DNA of 33,536 nt, taken from Levilactobacillus lanxiensis. Its GTDB lineage: Bacteria; Bacillota; Bacilli; Lactobacillales; Lactobacillaceae. The notes beneath the pieces were generated by a model. That model was not told the origin of the DNA. It saw nothing but the letters and a program-made list of their open reading frames with translations, and did no database searches. The stretch lies in contig NZ_BOLN01000012.1 in NCBI RefSeq assembly GCF_016861655.1, positions 1 through 33,536 of the forward strand. The letters are read 5' to 3'. The position numbers were made by a program, and so were the translations under genes. Shown piece after piece: positions 9,384-18,154 of the stretch (position 1 is its first letter; the number at the start of each line of letters is the position of its first letter).

Positions 9384-9412
9384 ATTATACTACTTCTTTT
9401 CAGAAAGGGAAA
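9384..9412 (-). promoter_or_regulatory. tuf promoter
   Basis: A perfect minus-strand -10 TATAAT (9384-9389) lies about 75 bases before the tuf ATG. The hexamer 17 bp upstream (TTTCCC) is a poor -35, so the -35 assignment is uncertain. Confidence 0.6.
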
Positions 9413-9435
9413 GCTGGAACCCTCCCAAAAAAGAA

Positions 9436-9468
9436 TCCTTGACCAGTATATATGCTGAAGAATTATTT
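9436..9468 (-). terminator. Probable terminator after the TPR-like gene
   Basis: On the minus strand AATTCTT pairs with AAGGATT (one G-T), a short inner CAG/CTG stem follows, and then a run of Ts. It is moderately convincing. Confidence 0.5.
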
Positions 9469-9481
9469 GTAAACTAAAATT

Positions 9482-10447
9482 TCACTCATTTTCGGGATTT
9501 TCGGGATTTTGTCCCCCGATCGCGCCGAAGAGTTCCGCCACGAAGCGGTTTAGCGTGGTTTGCCAGTCTTGCATTTCCTTAATCATTTCTTCAGAAACAG
9601 CCGTCGTCAGCGGTAATCCCGCGATAGTTTGCGCCCAACTGACCGGATCCGTGATGGTGCGGTCGATAAATGGGTACAGCATCATCAGCTGTAACGTAAT
9701 CGTTTGTTGCAGGTTCGCTGCCAGCATTGGATCTCGCTGGCCTAAATCTTCCTGCAAGTATTTCTGAAACGCCACGGCGGCCTTGCTCGTCCCCACTGGC
9801 TGGAGATCCTTCACGGCCACGGTGTAGGTCTGATCATCCAGCCAGTGCAATTTGACTGTCTGATCGACATGTAGCCGCATTAGGCCCTCCAACAGGTCTG
9901 CCCGCAGTAAGGGATGCAAAAAAGGATCGACCAGTAGATACTGCACGCCCTGCAGATACATGGCTAATGGCAGCTGTCGGGCGTGCTCTAAGCGCTCCCG
10001 TTGTTCGTTAAAGGGAACATCCCCCAGATGATAGAATTGCTTGGCAATCACCCGTTGCGTTGCCGCGAGGGTCTCAGTCGAGGCTGCTTCGGCCGCTTCA
10101 ATTTGGGCCAGTCCCCCTGCCCGCCAGGTTTCGGCCGCAGCCAGCGCACAAAATTCTCGGGCAAAAATAAATTGTTGGTTTTTCAAGGCCACATCCAGGC
10201 GCAACTGAAAATCCTTGGCCGACGTCAAATAAATACCGTTTTGTTCGGCGGCATACTGTTCGGCCATCAGGTATTTTTCGTTATGGTAGAGACTCGCGAC
10301 CACATAGCGGTTCAATTCGGGCGTTTGCTGGTCCTGATAGAGCGTTTCGAAGAGATCACTAGCAAGTGACCACTGACGACTTTCAAACGCGGCTACGGCC
10401 TTCTGATAGGCCTCATCACGGGCCGCTGGACTAGGGAAATTTGACAT
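9482..10447 (-). CDS. Hypothetical TPR-like cytoplasmic protein
   Basis: This 321-aa soluble protein lacks a signal peptide or membrane segment. The ATG at 10447 is chosen because AAAGGAGGA precedes it; the frame is open 13 codons further upstream. Residues about 7-65 look like tetratricopeptide helices (AYQKAVAAFESRQWSLA, LFETLYQDQQTPELNRY). The middle is alanine- and glutamine-rich helix, and a repeated NPEN motif ends the protein. It lies between RNase J2 and tuf in the same direction. TPR proteins scaffold partners; none can be named here. Confidence 0.85.
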   Translation of the reverse strand: MSNFPSPAARDEAYQKAVAAFESRQWSLASDLFETLYQDQQTPELNRYVVASLYHNEKYLMAEQYAAEQNGIYLTSAKDFQLRLDVALKNQQFIFAREFCALAAAETWRAGGLAQIEAAEAASTETLAATQRVIAKQFYHLGDVPFNEQRERLEHARQLPLAMYLQGVQYLLVDPFLHPLLRADLLEGLMRLHVDQTVKLHWLDDQTYTVAVKDLQPVGTSKAAVAFQKYLQEDLGQRDPMLAANLQQTITLQLMMLYPFIDRTITDPVSWAQTIAGLPLTTAVSEEMIKEMQDWQTTLNRFVAELFGAIGGQNPENPENE

Positions 10448-10528
10448 GGGTCTTCCTCCTTTGGGGATATCTCGTTGCCAACTCAAAACGGACCCCTGCC
10501 GAATCGGTAGGAGGCCCGCTCATTTTAA

Positions 10529-12400
10529 TTAAGCTTGTTGGTCGGTCGTTGCGGCCGGCTTGTTGCTATGATGTCGTTTCCGGTTACGATGTGGCTTATT
10601 CGCCGTTTTTTCTGCCTTAGCCGGTTGCTTCGTTTCTTTGGCTTTAGCTGACTTTTTCTTAGCCTTTGGCTTTGGTTGGTCAGCAGGCGTCTCTTCCTTA
10701 CCGCCATCCTTAGCCTTGCTGGTGCTCCGCCGGTGATGTTGGTTAACTTCCATGATCACGGGCAGAATCACGGGACGCCGGTGCGTTTGTTCAAAGAGAT
10801 AATGACTCAAGTGTTCCCGTACATCCTGCTTGAGGTGACCCCAATCGAACTCTTTGTTATCCAAATTATTTTGAACAGCCTTCCGAATGATTTGGGCACT
10901 CTCTTGCATCAGGTCCTTATTGGCCTTCACGTAAACGAAGCCCCGTGACGTAATCTTAGGATCAGCCACGATTTGTTTCTTCTTCCGGTCAATGGTGACG
11001 ACAGCGATAAAGATCCCGTCGTCGGCCAAGACTTTCCGGTCACGTAAGACAATGTTCCCAATGTCACCAACACCGATACCGTCAATCATGGTATCGCTAA
11101 CGTCGATGCCTTCGCCTAAGCCCATGTTGCCCTTGTCATAGGTCAACACGTCACCCTTAGCCAGAATGAAAATGTGGTCAGCGGCCATGCCAAGTTCTTG
11201 CGCAGCTTCAGCGTGGGCGTTCAGTAAGCGGTATTCCCCTTGAATTGGGACCAGGTACTGGGGCTTCAACAGGTTCAGCATTAACTGCAGGTCGCGCTTA
11301 TAAGCGTGGCCTGATGAATTCAGGTCATCTGAAATAGCCTTGACTTCACCACCGGCCCGGTAAATCATATCACGGGTCTGCGCAACCGTCGTATCCATGG
11401 CATGGGATGGCGTGGTCGTGATGTAGACCAAGTCGCCCTCTTGGATGTTTAAGTCTTTTTCTTGTTTGTTAGCCATCCGTTGAATTGCCTTGATGGGTTC
11501 ACCCATCTTACCAGTTTGCAGGATAACTGTTTCGGCTGGTGACAGACTGTCCAGTTGGGCGGTCGTCACTAATAAGTCGTCGTCAAAGGACAACTTGCCC
11601 AGCTTCATCGCCGTGTTCACAATTTTTTCCAGGTCTTGGCCCGTCAGGCAGACCTTCCGTCCCGTCTTAGCGGCGGCGTCAAAGACCTGTTGAATCCGGA
11701 GAATGTTCGAAGCTACACAAGCAACGACCACCCGGCCATCTCGGTAATGGAAAGTTTCCTCAATGTCTTCCGCAATCGTTTGCTCTGAGGCATTCATCGC
11801 TGGATTTTCGGCGTTGGCGGAGTCACTCAGTACAGCGAGCACCCCGGCTTGACCAATGCTCCCTAACCGAGCATAGTCGGTTTGGTAGCCTGGCTTAGCG
11901 GTTTGGTCAAACTTAAAGTCACCGGTATAGACGATTTGGCCTTCGTCAGTCTTCAAATCAATTCCCAATGATTCTGGAATGGAATGGGTCGTTGAGAAGA
12001 AGGAAACCACCACGTCACCGAAGTCGATTTCCGTTTTTTCATCAATAATGTGAAAATCATCGTAATCTTTGATTTTTGGTTCGGCTGCGACACCAATTTT
12101 AGCTAAGGCAATCGTCATTTCGGACCCAAAGACGGGCACGTTAAATTCACTTAAGAAGTAAGGTAACGCCCCAATCGCATCGGCATGGCCGTGGGTCAAG
12201 AAGACCGCCACAATCCGATCCTTATTTTCACGTAAGTAAGCCCAGTCAGGAATGACCACGTCAATCCCCAATAATTCATTTTCCGGGTATTTTAAACCAC
12301 AATCTAAAATGTAAATTCCACCGTTAACATCGACGGCGTACATGTTCTTCCCATTTTCGCGGACACCGCCAAACGGGATAATCTTAATCTTCGCACTCAT
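10529..12400 (-). CDS. rnjB: Ribonuclease J2 (degenerate active site, basic tail)
   Basis: A beta-CASP metallo-beta-lactamase ribonuclease of the RNase J family, which carries out 5'-3' RNA decay and processing, usually as a J1-J2 complex. The active-site motif reads HGHADA (70-75): Ala75 replaces the last metal ligand of HxHxDH. SGH365 is kept, but the next ligand region reads IQGEYR with Gln387 for His. H139 and D161 are conserved. These losses fit J2 paralogues, which are weakly active or inactive, so I call it rnjB. Residues about 555-623 form a Lys/Ala-rich low-complexity tail. The core J2 is near 555 aa, so this is a real extension. The ATG follows GAGGTGAACTT. It lies downstream of rpsO, with its own leader. 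Confidence 0.93.
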   Translation of the reverse strand: MSAKIKIIPFGGVRENGKNMYAVDVNGGIYILDCGLKYPENELLGIDVVIPDWAYLRENKDRIVAVFLTHGHADAIGALPYFLSEFNVPVFGSEMTIALAKIGVAAEPKIKDYDDFHIIDEKTEIDFGDVVVSFFSTTHSIPESLGIDLKTDEGQIVYTGDFKFDQTAKPGYQTDYARLGSIGQAGVLAVLSDSANAENPAMNASEQTIAEDIEETFHYRDGRVVVACVASNILRIQQVFDAAAKTGRKVCLTGQDLEKIVNTAMKLGKLSFDDDLLVTTAQLDSLSPAETVILQTGKMGEPIKAIQRMANKQEKDLNIQEGDLVYITTTPSHAMDTTVAQTRDMIYRAGGEVKAISDDLNSSGHAYKRDLQLMLNLLKPQYLVPIQGEYRLLNAHAEAAQELGMAADHIFILAKGDVLTYDKGNMGLGEGIDVSDTMIDGIGVGDIGNIVLRDRKVLADDGIFIAVVTIDRKKKQIVADPKITSRGFVYVKANKDLMQESAQIIRKAVQNNLDNKEFDWGHLKQDVREHLSHYLFEQTHRRPVILPVIMEVNQHHRRSTSKAKDGGKEETPADQPKPKAKKKSAKAKETKQPAKAEKTANKPHRNRKRHHSNKPAATTDQQA

Positions 12401-12442
12401 AAGTTCACCTCAAGATATCTTCAATAGTTTTTTAATTCAATC

Positions 12443-12486
12443 CTGGTATTGATCACCAGTACTTTATGCTGGGTAGAATAACCCAG
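12443..12486 (-). promoter_or_regulatory. Two hairpins in the RNase J2 leader
   Basis: Hairpins CTGGT/ACCAG (12443-12459) and CTGGGT/ACCCAG (12469-12486) lie in the leader between the ribosome binding site and a TG-extended -10 (TAAACT, about 12515-12520). Neither has a T-run, so they are not terminators. Feedback on the RNase J2 mRNA is possible but inferred. Confidence 0.5.
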
Positions 12487-12560
12487 ATTCGTCCATGATT
12501 AAACTTTCTTCAGTTTACCACACTTTAACCGTTTGCAGTAATAAGATGATAGTTGAGGCA

Positions 12561-12596
12561 AAAGAAAAAGCCCCTCGCCATTTCTGGCAAGGGACT
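12561..12596 (-). terminator. rpsO terminator
   Basis: On the minus strand a 12-position stem (12569-12580 with 12585-12596, two mismatches) with a 4-base loop is followed by a T-run. It lies just after the rpsO stop. Confidence 0.85.
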
Positions 12597-12609
12597 CCGG
12601 TGCGACGAA

Positions 12610-12879
12610 TTAACGACGCAGGCCTAAGCTCTTGATTAATTCACGGTAACGTTGAACATCAGTCTTCCGTAAGTAAGCCAAAAGGTTACGACGGTGACCA
12701 ATCTTCTTCATCAAACCACGTTGTGAGTGGAAGTCTTTCCGGTGTTGTTGCATATGAACGTTGATTTCGTTGATATCAGCGGTCAAAACAGCGACTTGGA
12801 CTTCAGTAGAACCAGTGTCACCTTCGTGACGAGCGTATTGCTTGATGATTTCGTTTTTCTTTGCTTGACTAATAGCCAT
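12610..12879 (-). CDS. rpsO: 30S ribosomal protein S15
   Basis: S15 is a primary binder of 16S rRNA in the central domain of the small subunit. The 89-aa product ([20 protein letters not shown] at the start) has the family's GDTGS and [10 protein letters not shown] motifs. The start is ATG at 12879, after GAAGGGTGG. An ATG 21 bases upstream (12900) is rejected because it precedes that site. Its promoter and structured leader are listed separately; rnjB follows after a terminator. Confidence 0.98.
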   Translation of the reverse strand: MAISQAKKNEIIKQYARHEGDTGSTEVQVAVLTADINEINVHMQQHRKDFHSQRGLMKKIGHRRNLLAYLRKTDVQRYRELIKSLGLRR

Positions 12880-12974
12880 GGTAAATATACCACCCTTCAA
12901 ATAATTGCCCCAAACTGAGTAAGTCGGCGGTGGCCGCCTAGCGAACTAAGTTAGAGGTTTGTGCTTAAGCACAG
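12880..12974 (-). promoter_or_regulatory. rpsO 5' leader, candidate S15 autoregulatory RNA
   Basis: The predicted start of transcription is near 12974. The leader begins with the perfect palindrome GTGCTTAAGCAC (12961-12972) and contains the hairpin GGCGG-tgg-CCGCC (12926-12938). S15 is known to repress its own mRNA through leader structures in several bacterial groups. That role here is an inference; no known S15-leader class was matched. Confidence 0.45.
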
Positions 12975-12980
12975 TTATCT

Positions 12981-13009
12981 ACTATACGGGACTTACCGAT
13001 AAAGTGCAA
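12981..13009 (-). promoter_or_regulatory. rpsO promoter
   Basis: Minus-strand -35 TTGCAC (13004-13009) and -10 TATAGT (12981-12986), 17 bp apart. Confidence 0.85.
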
Positions 13010-13066
13010 GTTTTTTCCTCGATTGCCTATCAAGTAAAATTACTTTACATTTATCGCAACAGGGTC

Positions 13067-13095
13067 TTGCATTCGGCCCCTGCCTTCTGTATAAT
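13067..13095 (+). promoter_or_regulatory. rpsT promoter
   Basis: -35 TTGCAT (13067-13072), a 17-bp spacer and a perfect -10 TATAAT (13090-13095). It diverges from the rpsO promoter about 60 bases away. Confidence 0.88.
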
Positions 13096-13156
13096 TACAT
13101 ACGTTGAAATTAAGATTTCCGGTACAAAGGATTTCTCATTCGGAGGTGAAATTTTC

Positions 13157-13411
13157 ATGCCAATTATCAAATCAGCAATCGAACGTGCCAAGACCAACGT
13201 TAAGGCTAACGAACGTAACTCTGCTCAATTGAGCACTATGCGGACTGCCGTTAAGCGTTTTGAACAAGCTAAGACCGCCGGTGCCGACAACGCGGAAGAC
13301 TTATTCCGTCAAGCTAGTGCTGCAGTTGACAAGGCCGCTTCAAAGGGCTTGATCAAGCGTAACAAGGCTGCCCGTGACAAGTCACGGATGGCTGCACGTT
13401 TAGCTAAGTAA
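13157..13411 (+). CDS. rpsT: 30S ribosomal protein S20
   Basis: S20 binds 16S rRNA early in small-subunit assembly. The 84-aa product has the family's lysine/alanine-rich helical composition ([18 protein letters not shown] and [16 protein letters not shown]). The ATG at 13157 follows CGGAGGTGA by six to seven bases. The frame is open for about 200 bases upstream, but that extension crosses the promoter. It is monocistronic and divergent from rpsO, with a strong terminator. Confidence 0.97.
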   Translation: MPIIKSAIERAKTNVKANERNSAQLSTMRTAVKRFEQAKTAGADNAEDLFRQASAAVDKAASKGLIKRNKAARDKSRMAARLAK

Positions 13412-13443
13412 TCAATTAATCAAAACGATTAGATGATGCAATC

Positions 13444-13480
13444 AGGCGATTGACCACTTCGGTGGTTGATCGCCTTTTTT
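13444..13480 (+). terminator. rpsT terminator
   Basis: A 14-bp stem with a TTCG loop (13444-13475) is followed by a run of Ts. Confidence 0.92.
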
Positions 13481-13487
13481 GTCGTCG

Positions 13488-13520
13488 AAAAAAGGTGCCG
13501 ACATCCCCTGTCGGCACCTT
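13488..13520 (-). terminator. holA / competence operon terminator
   Basis: Arms AAGGTGCCGACA and TGTCGGCACCTT form a perfect 12-bp stem, followed on the minus strand by Ts (13488-13491). It sits back to back with the rpsT terminator. Confidence 0.92.
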
Positions 13521-13532
13521 GTATATCTATAA

Positions 13533-14561
13533 TTAAGCAACTTGACTCGCAAATTGCGTCATGAATAACGAAAAGAGCATCTCCGGTTCCATCGCCGTCG
13601 ACTTCATCTGCTGCTCGACTCGGAAGAGTCCCAAGTATGCCCGGTTCAAATCGGTCAGCTTAAACCGTCGCTGACTCTGCAACGCCAATTTGATTCGGTA
13701 CGGGTGCACCTTTAAGATGCTGGCTAGCTTACCTTGGCTGTATCCCTGCTTGGCTAGGACCTTGGTCTGAATCAGCAGGCGGAATTGTCCCTGCAGGATG
13801 GCATTGATTCGTAGCGGTTCTTCCTTGGCCTGCAGCAGTTCCCGGTACAGCGTCACCGCCCCCGCCGTGTCCTTAGCTAAGACCCGGTTGACCAAGTCAA
13901 ACACATTTTGTGTTAAGGTCTGACGCACTAGTCCAGTGACGGCCGCCAGCTCAATCGTTTTGCTGGGTAAGGAGAAGAGTTCCAACTTAGGCAACTCACT
14001 CATCATGAGAGTCAAGTCCGCATCGGTCCGCTGAATCAATTCGTTCAGTGCGGCCGGTGCCATGCTATAACCATCCTGTTTGAGCTGTCCTTCAATAAAT
14101 TGCCGCACCTCGCGCTCCGCAAAGTTGCCGATTTCAATCGTCGTGGCAACTTTTTTTAATTGTTTCGACACTTTCTTCCGGCCATCCAGCTTCTCATACG
14201 GGGCAAAGAAGACCAGTACCGTGCTGGGCATGGGGGCGCCCAAGTAGGTTTGAAGACTATCGATATCGTGGTCGACCTTTTGTTTCTTCGTCTCACCGGT
14301 TAAAAATTGGGGGTTGTCGATGCAGACGACCCGCCGCTCGCCAAAGAACGGCGCTGCCATGGCATCGTCCAGGGCGACCGCCAGTGGGACCGTGTCCATG
14401 TCATAGCTGGCAAAGTTCATGGTCTGTTCTTCGGCTGGCACGCTATTCTTGAAGCCCGTCTTTAACCGCCGTTGCAGGTAATCCGCTTGACCCAGAATTA
14501 AATAAACGTTGGCCAACTGCCCCCCGTGTTCGAGTGTTTTTAAAAGTTCATTGATTGTCAC
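13533..14561 (-). CDS. holA: DNA polymerase III subunit delta
   Basis: The delta subunit opens the sliding clamp within the clamp loader. The 342-aa protein matches HolA/YqeN in length and features. An ILGQADYLQRR segment lies where delta has a degenerate nucleotide-binding fold, and the C-terminal collar helices include LTDLNRAYLGLFRVEQQMK. The GTG start (14559-14561) overlaps the comEC stop by four bases (GTGA), and an AAGGGG site lies in the comEC 3' end. It is therefore the last gene of the comEA-comEB-comEC-holA transcript. Confidence 0.95.
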   Translation of the reverse strand: MTINELLKTLEHGGQLANVYLILGQADYLQRRLKTGFKNSVPAEEQTMNFASYDMDTVPLAVALDDAMAAPFFGERRVVCIDNPQFLTGETKKQKVDHDIDSLQTYLGAPMPSTVLVFFAPYEKLDGRKKVSKQLKKVATTIEIGNFAEREVRQFIEGQLKQDGYSMAPAALNELIQRTDADLTLMMSELPKLELFSLPSKTIELAAVTGLVRQTLTQNVFDLVNRVLAKDTAGAVTLYRELLQAKEEPLRINAILQGQFRLLIQTKVLAKQGYSQGKLASILKVHPYRIKLALQSQRRFKLTDLNRAYLGLFRVEQQMKSTAMEPEMLFSLFMTQFASQVA

Positions 14562-16825
14562 GACACTTGTGCCCCTTTAAGTTTAGTTTGCCAATACCCG
14601 TGCTTCCCCCGATAAACGTAGCGGATCATCCCGCTCGTTTGGGTACTCACCGCCGGCACCTGATTCTGCCGCAGCGTGGTGAGGGTCTCCGCGTTCGGAT
14701 GGCCATACCGGTTCTGTCGACCCGCAGAAATAATTGCCCATTTAGGTTTTAACTGGGCAATAAAGGCTGGAGCCGACGCCGTTTTACTTCCGTGATGTCC
14801 TAATTTTAACACGTCCGTGTGCAGCTGCGGGTCCGCCGCCAACATTTTCTGTTCGCCGGCTTGGTCCAAGTCCCCCATAAACAGGAAATTCAGGCCGCCA
14901 AAGGTTCCCTGTAGTGCTAAGGAGTTTTCATTTTCGGCCGGGGCGGCGTGATAAGGATGCCGCACCAATAGGGATGCTTGACTGCCAACTTGAATGGGTT
15001 CGATTTTAACCGGCGTGGCACTGTTCTTCAATAAGTGTTGCCACCCTGGCTCTGCTTCCATCCCCGCTGGCACCAGCAGTCGCTTGACCCGCAGCTCCTG
15101 TAAAAAGGCTGGCAGGTCCCCAATGTGGTCGGCATCGTGGTGGGTCAAATAGAGATCATCCACGTGATCAATGCCCCGACTCTTTAAGTAATTGATATTT
15201 GTGCGTTCTGCACCGTACGTGGTGGGCGTTGGTGGAACCCAGTCAGGTTGAGGAAAGCCCAAGCGGCCGCCGGTATCAATCAGTGAGATTCGTCGGTTGA
15301 AGGGCGCGCGCAACAAAATGCTATCCCCCTGACCCACATCAAAGTAAGCCACCTCACCAGACGGGGGTAAGTGAATCGTCCCGTAAACGAGGACATAGCT
15401 CACCAGTAATGCCCAGACCCATCGACGACGTTGCCGGGGTGGGCGGGTAAACAGCCACCAGGTCCCGGCAAGCCAGAGCCACGCCACCCACCACGCTGGT
15501 TTGCCAAAGGGCACATTTCCAGGTAGCGTTGCCAACCAGGCTAGACCATCGTCTAATCTCTTTAACAGGCTCGCACACCAGCGACTGACACCGGGAAACC
15601 AAGGAAACACCGCGGTTCCCAGCAACGTCACGGGTAAAATGACGACGGGAAATAGTGGCGCCACCAACCAGTTGGCCAGTAGCGTCAGACTGTGCCACTG
15701 AAACAACCCGCTGAGGAGGCTGGGCAGGCCCAGTAATGTGAGGCCGACCTGCCGCCAGGCCTTGGATTCATCCTTCAGCAAAATCAGCCCCAGAGACAAG
15801 CCGTAGCTTAACTGACTCCCCAGTTCAAATAGTAACCCAGGATTCACCGCCAGCCCCACCAAAAAGGCCAATGCCCACGCATCTAGGGTGCTGAGTCGCC
15901 ACTCCAGGCGTTTACCCGTCAACTGCAAGCCACGCATCCAGCAGGCACGGAGAACCCCGCTCCCACTACCGGCCAGAATGAAATAAGCCGGCAAGCCAAG
16001 AAGCATCCCCGTCTCCCAGTGTTCGCGTTGCAGTCGCAGGTGCACGCACAGCCACTCGACCGCCGTCAGAAGTAACGCCACGTGGAGCCCCGAAATCGCA
16101 AATAAATGGAGCAGACCTAACCGTTGCATCCCCTGTAGTTCAGCCACCGATTCCGCCGCCTTGGCGCCTGGCAAAAGGCCTAGTGCGTAGACCCGTAACG
16201 CGCCAGGCAACCGCTCACAGGCCTGAATTAGCCGCGCTCGCCAATGATGTCCCCAGTCTGCAAACCCCGATATCAATGTGGATTGGGCCCGCTTCCGACC
16301 GGTGATTGCCGTAATCTTTAGTGTCTTCACGATCCCCCGGTGCCGCCAGTAAGCCGCACCATCGAATTGATTGAAATTTGTGGCCGGCAAAATGCCCTGT
16401 TGTTGGCCACTCACCCGCCAGACAGTCGCGTGGCTCTCATGCTGCAATTGCTGAAGCTCATCAGCCGTTTTCACCGCGCCCCGCACCGTTAAGCCTTCGC
16501 CGGTCACAATATCTCGGGCCACAAAATAATAGGCTGCCCCGCGCAGGACCACGGCGTCTGGTTGTACGCGTAAGGTTCGGCTGGTCAGTGTCGGGGTCAC
16601 AAATGGCAGTTGTCGGCGCGTTAACGTAGCCTGTCGCATCCCCCAGAACCCGCCAAATAAGCCGAGCAAGACCAGCGTCATCACCCAAATGGACCGCACA
16701 TGTAAGGTCCAGACTCGAGCCAACATCAGTCCAAGTAGGAACGTCCCAGCCCAGGGATGGCCGCCCATGACCACGCTCAGTGCCGCCACCGGCAGACTCA
16801 TAAAAAACCAGCGGTCAGCCGTCAC
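14558..16825 (-). CDS. comEC: Competence DNA-uptake channel ComEC/Rec2
   Basis: ComEC is the membrane channel for entry of single-stranded DNA in transformation. The 755-aa protein begins with hydrophobic segments and a DUF4131-like outer domain. It continues with the Competence domain (LHLFAISGLHVALL, then many membrane spans to about 480) and ends with a metallo-beta-lactamase-like domain (about 500-755). The latter keeps THHDADHIGD and GHHGSK. The protein is complete, without frameshift. The GTG start at 16825 shares one base with the comEB stop and has a weak ribosome site; the ATG at residue 9 is an alternative start. Confidence 0.95.
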   Translation of the reverse strand: MTADRWFFMSLPVAALSVVMGGHPWAGTFLLGLMLARVWTLHVRSIWVMTLVLLGLFGGFWGMRQATLTRRQLPFVTPTLTSRTLRVQPDAVVLRGAAYYFVARDIVTGEGLTVRGAVKTADELQQLQHESHATVWRVSGQQQGILPATNFNQFDGAAYWRHRGIVKTLKITAITGRKRAQSTLISGFADWGHHWRARLIQACERLPGALRVYALGLLPGAKAAESVAELQGMQRLGLLHLFAISGLHVALLLTAVEWLCVHLRLQREHWETGMLLGLPAYFILAGSGSGVLRACWMRGLQLTGKRLEWRLSTLDAWALAFLVGLAVNPGLLFELGSQLSYGLSLGLILLKDESKAWRQVGLTLLGLPSLLSGLFQWHSLTLLANWLVAPLFPVVILPVTLLGTAVFPWFPGVSRWCASLLKRLDDGLAWLATLPGNVPFGKPAWWVAWLWLAGTWWLFTRPPRQRRRWVWALLVSYVLVYGTIHLPPSGEVAYFDVGQGDSILLRAPFNRRISLIDTGGRLGFPQPDWVPPTPTTYGAERTNINYLKSRGIDHVDDLYLTHHDADHIGDLPAFLQELRVKRLLVPAGMEAEPGWQHLLKNSATPVKIEPIQVGSQASLLVRHPYHAAPAENENSLALQGTFGGLNFLFMGDLDQAGEQKMLAADPQLHTDVLKLGHHGSKTASAPAFIAQLKPKWAIISAGRQNRYGHPNAETLTTLRQNQVPAVSTQTSGMIRYVYRGKHGYWQTKLKGAQVS

Positions 16826-17304
16826 TAATCTTGTTTAGGTTGATCAAACGGCAACGTCGACAATAGAGCAGGATCAACGGTCACTTGGTTTAACGTCACA
16901 TGTTTCAAATCGATTAACTTTTGTGCGTATGGGTCATTGTGGTAGCTCCGCATGTAGGTAATCTTACGAATACCGGCCTGCAGCAGCATCTTAGTGCATT
17001 GAAGACACGGAAAGTCCGTCACGTAGATTTCTGCCCCGTCCGTTGCTTCCCCAAACTTGGCACACTGCAAGATGGCATTCATTTCCGCGTGAATCGTCCG
17101 GACACAATGACCGTCAACCATGTAACAGCCCTCGTCTAAACAGTGATCATCACCCGAAACCGAGCCGTTATAGCCCGCCGCAATGATGCGTTTATCCCGA
17201 ACCACGGTTGCCCCGACCGCCAGCCGGTTACAGGTGCTCCGCGTGGAAATCACCAGTGCTTGGAGCATAAAATATTGGTCCCAAGGAATCCGTTCTCGTT
17301 TCAT
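16825..17304 (-). CDS. comEB: ComEB, dCMP deaminase family
   Basis: A zinc-dependent cytidine/deoxycytidylate deaminase of about 159 aa. The zinc site is visible: HAEMNAI provides the His and the proton-shuttling Glu, and PCLQCTKML provides two Cys. It converts dCMP to dUMP in the best-known relatives, and its role in competence is unclear. I choose ATG at 17304, eight bases after AGGGG. A GTG one codon upstream is possible but sits closer to that site. It lies between comEA and comEC in one operon. Confidence 0.94.
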   Translation of the reverse strand: MKRERIPWDQYFMLQALVISTRSTCNRLAVGATVVRDKRIIAAGYNGSVSGDDHCLDEGCYMVDGHCVRTIHAEMNAILQCAKFGEATDGAEIYVTDFPCLQCTKMLLQAGIRKITYMRSYHNDPYAQKLIDLKHVTLNQVTVDPALLSTLPFDQPKQD

Positions 17305-17349
17305 CACAATTACCCCTTTAGCAATTTTATTTTTTCAGTATACCACCAG

Positions 17350-18087
17350 TTAAGACGTCGTGAGTTGATCTTGTAAATTCGCCACGGTCTTCGCTCCAAA
17401 TCCTGGAACCTGGGCCAAATCGGCCACCGTCTGAAAGCTCCCGTGGGCCTCGCGGTAATCAATAATCTTTTGGGCCTTCTTCTCCCCGATACCGGTTAAC
17501 TGCTGCAGGTCCGCCACCGTAGCCGTGTTCAAATTCACCACGGCCGTAGGTTTGTCGTTTCCACCACTGGCAGCCGACGCTTGACTCCCCGGCTTCTGAC
17601 TGCCACTACCAGACGTTGTTGTCGCCGTGCTGCTAGCCGGTGGCTTTTCTCCCTTAATGGGCACGTACAGCTGTTGCTGATCGGTCAACCGCGTGGCGAG
17701 ATTGATCTGTTGCCGGTCCGCCCGGTTCGTCAGGCCACCGGCGGCCTTCAACGCATCGGCTACCCGCATGTCGGCGCCAAACTGATAGAGGCCCGGATGG
17801 GCGACCGCCCCCTGAACATCTACAAAGACCCGGGTATCGTGGCTACTCGCCTGACTGGACTGTCCTGCCATCGACTGAGTAGCCGGTCGGTGGCCACTGC
17901 TAATAGCCGACGACTGTTGCATTTGCCCACTTCCGGTTGCGGACGGAATCATGGTCGATTCGGCCGCCTGTGCGGGTTGCCGCAGCGCTAACCAGCCCCC
18001 CAGTACCACGACGCTAATACCAATTGTTAATCCTAACCACCGTTGCTGCCGACTCAACGTCAACCACCATTCTTGTATGCGACTCAT
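17350..18087 (-). CDS. comEA: ComEA, DNA receptor of the uptake machinery
   Basis: ComEA binds double-stranded DNA at the cell surface. The 245-aa protein has a cytoplasmic start, a membrane anchor (about 17-39), a Ser/Gln-rich linker, an SLBB domain (about 85-135: FVDVQGAVAHPGLYQF), a second Ser/Gly-rich linker, and a C-terminal pair of helix-hairpin-helix motifs (NTATVADLQQLTGIGEKKA). The ATG follows AAAGGGGG. It leads the late-competence operon. No certain promoter or competence-sigma box was found in the AT-rich 110 bases upstream. Confidence 0.95.
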   Translation of the reverse strand: MSRIQEWWLTLSRQQRWLGLTIGISVVVLGGWLALRQPAQAAESTMIPSATGSGQMQQSSAISSGHRPATQSMAGQSSQASSHDTRVFVDVQGAVAHPGLYQFGADMRVADALKAAGGLTNRADRQQINLATRLTDQQQLYVPIKGEKPPASSTATTTSGSGSQKPGSQASAASGGNDKPTAVVNLNTATVADLQQLTGIGEKKAQKIIDYREAHGSFQTVADLAQVPGFGAKTVANLQDQLTTS

Positions 18088-18154
18088 TTTGCGCCCCCTT
18101 TACAGATTAACTGCGTAAACGGGACGCAAATATTTTTTATTTCGCCAAAAAATT

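Noticed and set aside
12879..12900. Upstream ATG for rpsO adding seven residues
   Set aside because: It precedes the ribosome binding site; the MAISQAKK start matches the usual S15 N-terminus.
13488..13520. Possible tRNA or riboswitch in the rpsT-holA gap
   Set aside because: The gap is fully explained by two back-to-back terminators.
14558..16825. Broken comEC
   Set aside because: Checked for frameshift because competence genes are often damaged in lactobacilli; the frame is complete over all three domains.
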